From: Luidia sarsii
Taxonomy: Eukaryota; Echinodermata; Asteroidea; Paxillosida; Luidiidae
NCBI GenBank assembly: GCA_949987565.1
Contig: OX465110.1
Location: 15,416,290 to 15,480,289 of the forward strand
Length of the DNA: 64,000 nt
Direction: 5' to 3'
Shown here in pieces: positions 48,901-61,785 of the stretch (positions are counted from its first letter, which is position 1; every line of letters starts with the position of its first letter). The notes beneath the pieces were generated by a model. That model saw only the letters and a list, made by a program, of their open reading frames with translations. It ran no database searches and had not been told where the DNA came from. Both the position numbers and the translations under genes were made by a program.

Positions 48901-50033
48901 CTCGCGACGAAATCCAAAAGCCCGCCGTCAACGGCCATGCCCCGTAATTTTAATCGGGTTCGCTAACATGTATCAGATGTCCGTAACTGTTGCGTAACAC
49001 AAGTGGCCTTGTGTGAAAAACGCTCGCCTGCCAACGTGTAGGTTCGTGGTTCGATCCCGGGGGTATTTTTAACTTCTTTTTTTCTCAGCACGATAGTGCG
49101 GTATAAGGTGTTTAAAAAACTCCCGCAAACACCAACGTCGCATGTGGCGCATCTAGATGGGTCGCTGTGACGCTGGGACTGTCCTCTTAATCCAGGTTCG
49201 CGTCTTCGTAAAGGAACACATGCGTTTGGTCGACTCGGCGGCCAAGGTCTAGGGGCCGCTGTGTTTCCTCCCTCACATGGCGCAGGGTCTACGGGCCTAT
49301 ATGGATGAGGACAGGGAAGGACGTGCGGTGGACCGGTACCGAGGCCTTAAGAGCTCTAATAGATCCGTGCACACGGGGCGACCCTGGAGGCCCCGGGGAT
49401 CTGAAAGCTTGGTCTGACACCGCATAACTTTTTTTCTCGCAAACTTTGATTTTTTAAGTGTTTCGTGCTCGTTTTTTCTATTCATTTTTAGCTGTTTGGT
49501 CTTCCGAAACAGCTTTTGTTTTCGTTTTTTTTTCTCTATACATTTTGTTTTTTTCTCGCCTTTTTTGTCCAACTGTTTCGGTCTTCCGAAACAGCTTTTG
49601 TTTTCGTTTTTTTTTCTTTACATTTTGTTTTTTTCTCCCCTTTTTTGTCCAACTGTTTCGGTCTTCCGAAACGGCTCTTGTCTTTGTTCTGTTTTGTTTT
49701 CCTGTTCAATTTTTTTCTTAGTTGTTTCGGTCTTTCAAAAACAGCTCTTGTTTTCGTTTTTTGTAAATACCCCTTTTCACTTTTTTTTTAACGTGTAAGA
49801 TATCCGAAACTGTTGCGTAACACAAAGTGTCCTTGTGTGAAAGACTCTCGACAGCCAACGTGTAGGTTCGTGGTTCGATCCAGGGGGTATTTTTCACTTA
49901 TTTTTTTCTCAGCACGACTGTGCTGTATAAGGTGTTTAAAAATACTCCCGCAAACACCAACGTCGCATGTGGCGCATCTCGATGGGTCGGTGTGATGCTG
50001 GGACTCTCCTCGTAATCCAGGTTCGCGTCTCCG
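45940..50033 (+). repeat. Array copy U10 (duplicate of U8)
   Basis: 4,094 bp. THAP element 45940-46554, MITE 47873-48116, first SINE 48975-49210, second SINE 49798-50033. It matches U8 at a constant offset of 8,190 bp at every site compared. Confidence 0.96.
46202..46369 (+). pseudogene. THAP remnant in U10
   Basis: Identical to U8 over the domain as far as I compared. Confidence 0.65.
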
Positions 50034-53000
50034 TATAGACCCGTCTTCGATGACGTCACGGTTTTGTTCATCGGCCATCTTGGAGTACACACATGAGCAC
50101 GTCGTCACCGCCGTTACTAAGTCAGCTGTGCATACAAACAACTCCACATGCACGGCGGCAAGTTTTGAACTCGTCGTAGTTGTACTACTGCTACTACTGC
50201 GTACACTATAGTATATACTAGTTGTGCCATGAAGGAATCTCTTTTTATTCCTCCGTGGTTGTATCATTGATTGGGGGTACTTGTTTTGTTGAAAGATGAT
50301 TAACTTTTGCGCTGTCCTTGGCTGTTGAAGCAGGGGTGATCGTAATAAGAAATATTTTTATCGTTTACCCGCTGTCGACAAGAAAAGGTGACGCAACTCG
50401 TACTCTTTCGCTAAAAAGATGGACGAAATGGTTGTCGCGGGTTAATTGTGTACGGATCTATTCCAGCAATAAAGCCGAGAATGTCGAGAGAACTGTTAAA
50501 GCCGACCGTGCAGCATTCGAATTCGCCATGGTGACTAACGTAACGTTAAACGAACACAAACGTGCGAGCGAAAGCGTATGTATTTACTCCAAGATGGCGG
50601 ATCTCGATGTGTCTAGTAGCAACGTGACGTCAGTAAGAAGGGTCTATAGCGCTTGTTTTGTAGTAGATATCTGCTTTACTATAGGCCTAAGCCTAAGATT
50701 GACAAGCTCAGTGCCAGTGAGTACTGCAGCAGTTGGCAGCGTTCAGGCAACCTAGCTAAAGGATCACCGATAGAGGGCGCCCTACATGCAAAATGACCCA
50801 TAAGGGTGCAGAGCACTAAATAGAGCTCCCATCGAACACTGTAAAAAAACACCCACTTTCAAAGCCAATTATCCCATGCCCAAAAGTCTCTCAGTTCTTG
50901 TAGCTATACTTAAAATTGTAGTTTGGAGCTTCATCTCTCAGATTCTTTTCAATTTTAGTGCTCTTAGCGGATTAGATTTTTTGCTAATTACCCGCAGAAA
51001 AAAACACCCCCAAAATGTGTAGCCGTCCAAGCCGAATTTCTGCAAGGATTTTGGGATGGACCCCTCCACTTCCACAGCCAAATAGGGCCACATTTAAAGC
51101 CAGATATTGTCCAAATTACATACCAAAGTGAAGAGTGAACCCCCAGGTTGTCTTAAGCTTCACTTGTTCTACAATGTATCAGTTAATTAACCTCCAAAGA
51201 CCCCTCATTAAAAAAAAGTTGTGGGTACACAATTTATGATAATCAGCTCGGCGGAGCCATCTTGGATGGATTGTGTGTGCTGCACCCATAACAATTATGG
51301 TACGTGCCAGATCCCCGAAGTAAGTTAGCTGACTTTGGATGCGAACAATTCAGTTCCATACTAAAAAGTCTCTGGGTTCTTGTGGCTGTACCGAAAATTT
51401 AGCTTGGACCATAATATCCAAGACAAAACCAACTGGGAATGGCAAAGAAAACTTTGAATGGACCAAGAACTGTGTCATCACTCTCACTATCTGAGCTATC
51501 CATCATGCCCATGAGATCATAAAGGGGTACATTTCAAACTCCATTATTAGCAAAAGTTTACGATCATTTAGTTTAAATTTTTCGCTGTAACTGATTCGGA
51601 AAAATGTGTATCAAAAAAATGCCATCTCATGAATATTAATGAGGCACTGAACTACCACTGAAGTTGGCACTGATTGCCTATTAGAAATATTGTTTCAAAT
51701 TGAATCGAAAAAGAAATTTGAAAAGATTACGTCATCTGGTGTCGAGTTACGTCACGCTATCTCATTGGATGTTAAAAACAATTACCTATGAGTCACTGAC
51801 GTACGATTTTCATAAAGAGAGAAAGTTCATGAAAAAATAATGATGACGTCTTCAGGTATCAAGTTACGCCAATTCAAAGAGGCATGGTTTCCCTCATAGG
51901 TTTTGTACACGTTTTTCATTTTGGTATTTCCGCAGTTTCTGATATCTTTTTGGCAGTTCATTACATCTGGGGCCAATTTTAAAGAACCGCTTAAGCGCCA
52001 AAATCTGCTGAAGCACATAAAGTCAGGGTTCGTAGGATCACCTTGCCAACTCAAACTTTGACTTTCGTTTCCCTCTAAGTAAAGAAGAGTGGAATACAAG
52101 TCAAAAGCAATTGACATCACATCGCGGTGCGGTTTGTAATCCTGCTTACACAAGGAAGACTTTTCCTGCTTAGCAGATTTTCACGCTTAAGCGGCTCTAT
52201 CAAATTGGGTCCTGATTCTTAGAAGACCGTACACAGACGGTCCTGGCAGTAATTGGAAATAATGACGTGGATCAGCAAGTGTCAAGTTACGTTGCTTTAA
52301 AGAAGCCATAGGTTTACAGTTTTTTGACAACTGTATTGGGCTTATGAATAACTGAGACTGAGAGTTCTGAACTTTGGTTAAGAAAGGAGAAGGGAATAGA
52401 AATCGTATTAATTTTTTCATCTTCATTATGTTTGAAATAATAACCAAGAGTCCAAATAATTATGAGGTCATTATATTTCATTAAAAAAATTGTCACTTTG
52501 AGTATAATTCACGTGACATGAATTTAAAGGTACCTGCTTGGAAAGAACTCGTTACTGTCACTTTATCAGCTGCCACGTAACATGGGTGTAAAGTTGTGGT
52601 TTTCCCCTTGCGGTTTAGAACACGATTTCTGTCAACCATTCAATTTTCTGCTTCCCTCAATCTATATGATATCCGAATTTGTACCGTTCGATCAATGATC
52701 ATCAGCTTCGGGTGGTCTTCAATAATAATGTGTCAGTGTAATGCGTCACTTGACATTAAAGCTGCATCATTTTAACTGGGAAGAGTTATCGTATTGTACA
52801 TGTTGCTTCAGGTTGAAACTTTGCTTGAGTTGAGAATCGACAATATTAAAGGTAAAATTTAACTGACATGACATGATTTTCACGTCAAACCTCACTAACA
52901 TTTTCACTTGAACAATTTTGTACATGCATGCCATTGTACTGCGCCATGCATAATAATGATGGCTTACGGAAGTATTTTAGTGTGCTGCACCCTTTACTCG

Positions 53001-53944
53001 CGACGAAATCCAAAAGCCCGCCGTCAACGGCCATGCCCCGTAATTTTAATCGGGTTCGCTAACATGTATCAGATGTCCGTAACTGTTGCGTAACACAAGT
53101 GGCCTTGTGTGAAAAACGCTCGCCTGCCAACGTGTAGGTTCGTGGTTCGATCCCGGGGGTATTTTTAACTTCTTTTTTTCTCAGCACGATAGTGCGGTAT
53201 AAGGTGTTTAAAAAACTCCCGCAAACACCAACGTCGCATGTGGCGCATCTAGATGGGTCGCTGTGACGCTGGGACTGTCCTCTTAATCCAGGTTCGCGTC
53301 TTCGTAAAGGAACACATGCGTTTGGTCGACTCGGCGGCCAAGGTCTAGGGGCCGCTGTGTTTCCTCCCTCACATGGCGCAGGGTCTACGGGCCTATATGG
53401 ATGAGGACAGGGAAGGACGTGCGGTGGACCGGTACCGAGGCCTTAAGAGCTCTAATAGATCCGTGCACACGGGGCGACCCTGGAGGCCCCGGGGATCTGA
53501 AAGCTTGGTCTGACACCGCATAACTTTTTTTCTCGCAAACTTTGATTTTTTAAGTGTTTCGTGCTCGTTTTTTCTATTCATTTTTAGCTGTTTGGTCTTC
53601 CGAAACAGCTTTTGTTTTCGTTTTTTTTTCTCTATACATTTTGTTTTTTTCTCCCCTTTTTTGTCCAACTGTTTCGGTCTTCCGAAACAGCTTTTGTTTT
53701 CGTTTTTTTTTCTTTACATTTTGTTTTTTTCTCCCCTTTTTTGTCCAACTGTTTCGGTCTTCCGAAACGGCTCTTGTCTTTGTTCTGTTTTGTTTTCCTG
53801 TTCAATTTTTTTCTTAGTTGTTTCGGTCTTTCAAAAACAGCTCTTGTTTTCGTTTTTTGTAAATACCCCTTTTCACTTTTTTTTTAACGTGTAAGATATC
53901 CGAAACTGTTGCGTAACACAAAGTGTCCTTGTGTGAAAGACTCT
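50034..53944 (+). repeat. Array copy U11 (duplicate of U9, chimeric end)
   Basis: 3,911 bp. THAP element 50034-50648, MITE 51969-52212, first SINE 53071-53306. The second SINE is cut to its first 51 bases (53894-53944). It follows U9 at +8,190 bp until the minisatellite. From CCTGTTC (about 53797) and in GACTCT (53939-53944) it has the U8/U10 states instead. A 335-bp deletion joins it to U12. Confidence 0.94.
50296..50463 (+). pseudogene. THAP remnant in U11
   Basis: Same glutamate-to-lysine variant as U9. Confidence 0.65.
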
Positions 53945-56900
53945 ACTACTGCTACTACTGCGTACACTATAGTATATACTAGTTGTGCCATGGAGGAATC
54001 TCTTTTTATTCCTCCGTGGTTGTATCATTGATTGGGGGTACTTGTTTTGTTGAAAGATGATTAACTTTTGCGCTGTCCTTGGTAGTTGAAGCAGGGGTGA
54101 TCGTAATAAGAAATATTTTTATCGTTTACCCGCTGTCGACAAGAAAAGGTGACGCAACTCGTACTCTTTCGCTAAAAAGATGGACGAAATGGTTGTCGCG
54201 GGTTAATTGTGTACGGATCTATTCCAGCAATAAAGCCGAGAATGTCGAGAGAACTGTTAAAGCCGACCGTGCAGCATTCGAATTCGCCATGGTGACTAAC
54301 GTAACGTTAAACGAACACAAACGTGCGAGCGAAAGCGTATGTATTTACTCCAAGATGGCGGATCTCGATGTGTCTAGTAGCAACGTGACGTCAGTAAGAA
54401 GGGTCTATAGCGCTTGTTTTGTAGTAGATATCTGCTTTACTATAGGCCTAAGCCTAAGATTGACAAGCTCAGTGCCAGTGAGTACTGCAGCAGTTGGCAG
54501 CGTTCAGGCAACCTAGCTAAAGGATCACCGATAGAGGGCGCCCTACACGCAAAATGACCCATAAGGGTGCAGAGCACTAAATAGAGCTCCCATCGAACAC
54601 TGTAAAAAAACACCCACTTTCAAAGCCAATTATCCCATGCCCAAAAGTCTCTCAGTTCTTGTAGCTATACTTAAAATTGTAGTTTGGAGCTTCATCTCTC
54701 AGATTCTTTTCAATTTTAGTGCTCTTAGCGGATTAGATTTTTTGCTAATTACCGCAGAAAAAAACACCCCCAAAATGTGTAGCCGTCCAAGCCGAATTTC
54801 TGCAAGGATTTTGGGATGGACCCCTCCACTTCCACAGCCAAATAGGGCCACATTTAAAGCCAGATATTGTCCAAATTACATACCAAAGTGAAGAGTGACC
54901 CCCAGGTTGTCTTAAGCTTCACTTGTTCTACAACGTATCAGTTAATTAACCTCCAAAGACCCCTCATTAAAAAAAAGTTGTGGGTACACAATTTATGATA
55001 ATCAGCTCGGCGGAGCCATCTTGGATGGATTGTGTGTGCTGCACCCATAACAATTATGGTACGTGCCAGATCCCCGAAGTAAGTTAGCTGACTTTGGATG
55101 CGAACAATTCAGTTCCATACTAAAAAGTCTCTGGGTTCTTGTGGCTGTAACTGATTCGGAAAAATGTGTATCAAAAAAATGCCATCTCATGAATATTAAT
55201 GAGGCACTGAACTACCACTGAAGTTGGCACTGATTGCCTATTAGAAATATTGTTTCAAATTGAATCGAAAAAGAAATTTGAAAAGATTACGTCATCTGGT
55301 GTCGAGTTACGTCACGCTATCTCATTGGATGTTAAAAACAATTACCTATGAGTCACTGACGTACGATTTTCATAAAGAGAGAAAGTTCATGAAAAAATAA
55401 TGATGACGTCTTCAGGTATCAAGTTACGCCAATTCAAAGAGGCATGGTTTCCCTCATAGGTTTTGTACACGTTTTTCATTTTGGTATTTCCGCAGTTTCT
55501 GATATCTTTTTGGCAGTTCATTACATCTGGGGCCAATTTCAAAGAACCGCTTAAGCGCCAAAATCTGCTGAAGCACATAAAGTCAGGGTTCGTAGGATCA
55601 CCTTGCCAACTCAAACTTTGACTTTCGTTTCCCTCTAAGTAAAGAAGAGTGGAATACAAGTCAAAAGCAATTGACATCACATCGCGGTGCGGTTTGTAAT
55701 CCTGCTTACACAAGGAAGACTTTTCCTGCTTAGCAGATTTTCACGCTTAAGCGGCTCTATCAAATTGGGTCCTGATTCTTAGAAGACCGTACACAGACGG
55801 TCCTGGCAGTAATTGGAAATAATGACGTGCATCAGCAAGTGTCAAGTTACGTTGCTTTAAAGAAGCCATAGGTTTACAGTTTTTTGACAACTGTATTGGG
55901 CTTATGAATAACTGAGACTGAGAGTTCTGAACTTTGGTTAAGAAAGGAGAAGGGAATAGAAATCGTATTAATTTTTTCATCTTCATTATGTTTGAAATAA
56001 TAACCAAGAGTCCAAATAATTATGAGGTCATTATATTTCATTAAAAAAATTGTCACTTTGAGTATAATTCACGTGACATGAATTTAAAGGTACCTGCTTG
56101 GAAAGAACTCGTTACTGTCACTTTATCAGCTGCCACGTAACATGGGTGTAAAGTTGTGGTTTTCCCCTTGCGGTTTAGAACACGATTTCTGTCAACCATT
56201 CAATTTTCTGCTTCCCTCAATCTATATGATATCCGAATTTGTACCGTTCGATCAATGATCATCAGCTTCGGGTGGTCTTCAATAATAATGTGTCAGTGTA
56301 ATGCGTCACTTGACATTAAAGCTGCATCATTTTAACTGGGAAGAGTTATCGTATTGTACATGTTGCTTCAGGTTGAAACTTTGCTTGAGTTGAGAATCGA
56401 CAATATTAAAGGTAAAATTTAACTGACATGACATGATTTTCACGTCAAACCTCACTAACATTTTCACTTGAACAATTTTGTACATGCATGCCATTGTACT
56501 GCGCCATGCATAATAATGATGGCTTACGGAAGTATTTTAGTGTGCTGCACCCTTTACTCGCGACGAAATCCAAAAGCCCGCCGTCAACGGCCATGCCCCG
56601 TAATTTTAATCGGGTTCGCTAACATGTATCAGATGTCCGTAACTGTTGCGTAACACAAGTGGCCTTGTGTGAAAGACGCTCGCCTGCCAACGTGTAGGTT
56701 CGTGGTTCGATCCCGGGGGTATTTTTAACTTCTTTTTTTCTCAGCACGATAGTGCGGTATAAGGTGTTTAAAAAACTCCCGCAAACACCAACGTCGCATG
56801 TGGCGCATCTAGATGGGTCGCTGTGACGCTGGGACTGTCCTCTTAATCCAGGTTCGCGTCTTCGTAAAGGAACACATGCGTTTGGTCGACTCGGCGGCCA

Positions 56901-57690
56901 AGGTCTAGGGGCCGCTGTGTTTCCTCCCTCACATGGCGCAGGGTCTACGGGCCTATATGGATGAGGACAGGGAAGGACGTGCGGTGGACCGGTACCGAGG
57001 CCTTAAGAGCTCTAATAGATCCGTGCACACGGGGCGACCCTGGAGGCCCCGGGGATCTGAAAGCTTGGTCTGACACCGCATAACTTTTTTTCTCGCAAAC
57101 TTTGATTTTTTAAGTGTTTCGTGCTCGTTTTTTCTATTCATTTTTAGCTGTTTGGTCTTCCGAAACAGCTTTTGTTTTCGTTTTTTTTTCTCTATACATT
57201 TTGTTTTTTTCTCCCCTTTTTTGTCCAACTGTTTCGGTCTTCCGAAACAGCTTTTGTTTTCGTTTTTTTTTCTTTACATTTTGTTTTTTTCTCCCCTTTT
57301 TTGTCCAACTGTTTCGGTCTTCCGAAACGGCTCTTGTCTTTGTTCTGTTTTGTTTTCCTATTCAATTTTTTTCTTAGTTGTTTCGGTCTTTCAAAAACAG
57401 CTCTTGTTTTCGTTTTTTGTAAATACCCCTTTTCACTTTTTTTTTAACGTGTAAGATATCCGAAACTGTTGCGTAACACAAAGTGTCCTTGTGTGAAAGA
57501 CGCTCGACTGCCAACGTGTAGGTTCGTGGTTCGATCCAGGGGGTATTTTTCACTTATTTTTTTCTCAGCACGACTGTGCTGTATAAGGTGTTTAAAAAAA
57601 ACTCCCGCAAACACCAACGTCGCATGTGGCGCATCTCGATGGGTCGGTGTGATGCTGGGACTCTCCTCGTAATCCAGGTTCGCGTCTCCG
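53945..57690 (+). repeat. Array copy U12 (two deletions)
   Basis: 3,746 bp. The first 150 bases, with the left inverted repeat, are missing. The retained THAP element runs 53945-54409, MITE 55529-55772, first SINE 56631-56866, second SINE 57454-57690. A second, 199-bp deletion at 55145-55149 left one CTGTA where other units have two. The start of the unit is U9/U11-like (AAGAAAAGG, CTGCTTTAC). Confidence 0.94.
54057..54224 (+). pseudogene. THAP remnant in U12, second cysteine lost
   Basis: GGCTGT is GGTAGT here, turning the second zinc-binding cysteine codon into serine just before the common TGA. It also carries the U9/U11 lysine variant. Confidence 0.65.
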
Positions 57691-60600
57691 TATAGACCCG
57701 TCTTCGATGACGTCACGGTTTTGTTCATCGGCCATCGTGGAGTACACACATGAGCACGTCGTCACCGCCGTTACTAAGTCAGCTGTGCATACAAACAACT
57801 CCACATGCACGGCGGCAAGTTTTGAACTCGTCGTAGTTGTACTACTGCTACTACTGCGTACACTATAGTATATACTAGTTGTGCCATGGAGGAATCTCTT
57901 TTTATTCCTCCGTGGTTGTATCATTGATTGGGGGTACTTGTTTTGTTGAAAGATGATTAACTTTTGCGCTGTCCTTGGCTGTTGAAGCAGGGGTGATCGT
58001 AATAAGAAATATTTTTATCGTTTACCCGCTGTCGACAAGAGAAGGTGACGCAACTCGTACTCTTTCGCTAAAAAGATGGACGAAATGGTTGTCGCGGGTT
58101 AATTGTGTACGGATCTATTCCACCAATAAAGCCGAGAATGTCGAGAGAACTGTTAAAGCCGACCGTGCAGCATTCGAATTCGCCATGGTGACTAACGTAA
58201 CGTTAAACGAACACAAACGTGCGAGCGAAAGCGTATGTATTTACTCCAAGATGGCGGATCTCGATGTGTCTAGTAGCAACGTGACGTCAGTAAGAAGGGT
58301 CTATAGCGCTTGTTTTGTAGTAGATATCTGCGTTACTATAGGCCTAAGCCTAAGATTGACAAGCTCAGTGCCAGTGAGTACTGCAGCAGTTGGCAGCGTT
58401 CAGGCAACCTAGCTAAAGGATCACCGATAGAGGGCGCCCTACACGCAAAATGACCCATAAGGGTGCAGAGCACTAAATAGAGCTCCCATCGAACACTGTA
58501 AAAAAACACCCACTTTCAAAGCCAATTATCCCATGCCCAAAAGTCTCTCAGTTCTTGTAGCTATACTTAAAATTGTAGTTTGGAGCTTCATCTCTCAGAT
58601 TCTTTTCAATTTTAGTGCTCTTAGCGGATTAGATTTTTTGCTAATTACCCGCAGAAAAAAACACCCCCAAAATGTGTAGCCGTCCAAGCCGAATTTCTGC
58701 AAGGATTTTGGGATGGCCCCCTACACTTCCACAGCCAAATAGGGCCACATTTAAAGCCAGATATTGTCCAAATTACATACCAAAGTGAAGAGTGAACCCC
58801 CAGGTTGTCTTAATCTTCACTTGTTCTACAATGTATCAGTTAATTAACCTCCAAAGACCCCTCATTAAAAAAAAGTTGTGGGTACACAATTTATGATAAT
58901 CAGCTCGGCGGAGCCATCTTGGATGGATTGTGTGTGCTGCACCCTAACAATTATGGTACGTGCCAGATCCCCGAAGTAAGTTAGCTGACTTTGGATGCGA
59001 ACAATTCAGTTCCATACTAAAAAGTCTCTGGGTTCTTGTGGCTGTACCGAAAATTTAGCTTGGACCATAATATCCAAGACAAAACCAACTGGGAATGGCA
59101 AAGAAAACTGTGAATGGACCAAGAACTGTGTCATCACTCTCACTATCTGAGCTATCCATCATGCCCATGAGATCATAAAGGGGTACATTTCAAACTCCAT
59201 TATTAGCAAAAGTTTACGATCATTTAGTTTAAATTTTTCACTGTAACTGATTCGGAAAAATGTGTATCAAAAAAATGCCATCTCATGAATATTAATGAGG
59301 CACTGAACTACCACTGCAGTTGGCACTGATTGCCTATTAGAAATATTGTTTCAAATTGAATCGAAAAAGAAATTTGAAAAGATTACGTCATCTGGTGTCG
59401 AGTTACGTCACGCTATCTCATTGGATGTTAAAAACAATTACCTATGAGTCACTGACGTACGATTTTCATGAAGAGAGAAAGTTCATGAAAAAATAATGAT
59501 GACGTCTTCAGGTATCAAGTTACGCCAATTCAAAGAGGCATGGTTTCCCTCATAGGTTTTGTACACGTTTTTCATTTTGGTATTTCCGCAGTTTCTGATA
59601 TCTTTTTGGCAGTTCATTACATCTGGGGCCAATTTCAAAGAACCGCTTAAGCGCCAAAATCTGCTGAAGCACATAAAGTCAGGGTTCGTAGGATCACCTT
59701 GCCAACTCAAACTTTGCCTTTCGTTTCCCTCTAAGTAAAGAAGAGTGGAATACAAGTCAAAAGCAATTTACATCACATCGCGGTGCGGTTTGTAATCCTG
59801 CTTACACAAGGAAGACTTTTCCTGCTTAGCAGATTTTCACGCTTAAGCGGCTCTATCAAATTGGGTCCTGATTCTTAGAAGACCGTACACAGACGGTCCT
59901 GGCAGTAATTGGAAATAATGACGTGGATCAGCAAGTGTCAAGTTAAGTTGCTTTAAAGAAGCCATAGGTTTACAGTTTTTTGACAACTGTATTGGGCTTA
60001 TGAATAACTGAGACTGAGAGTTCTGAACTTTGGTTAAGAAAGGAGAAGGGAATAGAAATCGTATTAATTTTTTCATCTTCATTATGTTTGAAATAATAAC
60101 CAAGAGTCCAAATAATTATGAGGTCATTATATTTCATTAAAAAAATTGTCACTTTGAGTATAATTCACGTGACATGAATTTAAAGGTACCTGTTTGGAAA
60201 GAACTCGTTACTGTCACTTTATCAGCTGCCACGTAACATGGGTGTAAAGTTGTGGTTTTCCCCTTGCGGTTTAGAACACGATTTCTGTCAACCATTCAAT
60301 TTTCTGCTTCCCTCAATCTATATGATATCCGAATTTGTACCGTTCGATCAATGATCATCAGCTTCGGGTGGTCTTCAATAATAATGTGTCAGTGTAATGC
60401 GTCACTTGACATTAAAGCTGCATCATTTTAACTGGGAAGAGTTATCGTATTGTACATGTTGCTTCAGGTTGAAACTTTGCTTGAGTTGAGAATCGACAAT
60501 ATTAAAGGTAAAATTTAACTGACATGACATGATTTTCATGTCAAACCTCACTAACATTTTCACTTGAACAATTGTGTACATGCATGCCATTGTACTGCGC

Positions 60601-61785
60601 CATGCATAATAATTATGGCTTACGGAAGTATTTTAGTCTGCTGCTCCCTTTACTCGCGACGAAATCCAAAAGCCCGCCGTCAACGGCCATGCCCCGTAAT
60701 TTTAATCAGGTTCGCTAACATGTATCAGATGTCCGTAACTGTTGCGTAACACAAGTGGCCTTGTGTGAAAGACGCTCGCCTGTCAACGTGTAGGTTCGTG
60801 GTTCGATCCCGGGGGTATTTTTAACTTCTTTTTTTCTCAGCACGATAGTGCGGTATAAGGTGTTTAAAAAACTCCCGCAAACACCAACGTCGCATGTGGC
60901 GCATCTAGATGGGTCGCTGTGACGCTGGGACTGTCCTCTTAATCCAGGTTCGCGTCTTCGTAAAGGAACACATGCGTTTGGTCGACTCGGCGGCCAAGGT
61001 CTAGGGGCCGCTGTGTTTCCTCCCTCACATGGCGCAGGGTCTACGGGCCTATATGGATGAGGACAGGGAAGGACGTGCGGTGGACCGGTACCGAGGCCTT
61101 AAGAGCTCTAATAGATCCGTGCACACTGGGCGACCCTGGAGGCCCCGGGGATCTGAAAGCTTGGTCTGACACCGCATAACTTTTTTTCTCGCAAACTTTG
61201 ATTTTTTAAGTGTTTCGTGCTCGTTTTTTCTATTCATTTTTAGCTGTTTGGTCTTCCGAAACAGCTTTTGTTTTCGTTTTTTTTTCTCTATACATTTTGT
61301 TTTTTTCTCCCCTTTTTTGTCCAACTGTTTCGGTCTTCCGAAACAGCTTTTGTTTTCGTTTTTTTTTCTTTACATTTTGTTTTTTTCTCCCCTTTTTGTC
61401 CAACTGTTTCGGTCTTCCGAAACGGCTCTTGTCTTTGTTCTGTTTTGTTTTCCTATTCAATTTTTTTCTTAGTTGTTTCGGTCTTTCAAAAACAGCTCTT
61501 GTTTTCGTTTTTTGTAAATACCCCTTTTCACTTTTTTTTTAACGTGTAAGATATCCGAAACTGTTGCGTAACACAAAGTGTCCTTGTGTGAAAGACGCTC
61601 GACTGCCAACGTGTAGGTTCGTGGTTCGATCCCGGGGGTATTTTTCACTTATTTTTTTCTCAGCACGACTGTGCTGTATAAGGTGTTTAAAAAAAACTCC
61701 CGCAAACACCAACGTCGCATGTGGCGCATCTCGATGGGTCGGTGTGATGCTGGGACTCTCCTCGTAATCCAGGTTCGCGTCTCCG
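57691..61785 (+). repeat. Array copy U13
   Basis: 4,095 bp. THAP element 57691-58305, MITE 59625-59868, first SINE 60727-60962, second SINE 61549-61785. It returns to GATCCCGGGGG in the second SINE. It has many private substitutions (for example GATGGCCCCCTAC, TTAATCTTC, ACTTTGCC, CAATTTACATC), more than the other interior copies. Confidence 0.95.
57953..58120 (+). pseudogene. THAP remnant in U13
   Basis: Interior-copy form. A private TTCCACC for TTCCAGC lies at the C-terminal edge, just beyond the domain. Confidence 0.65.
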
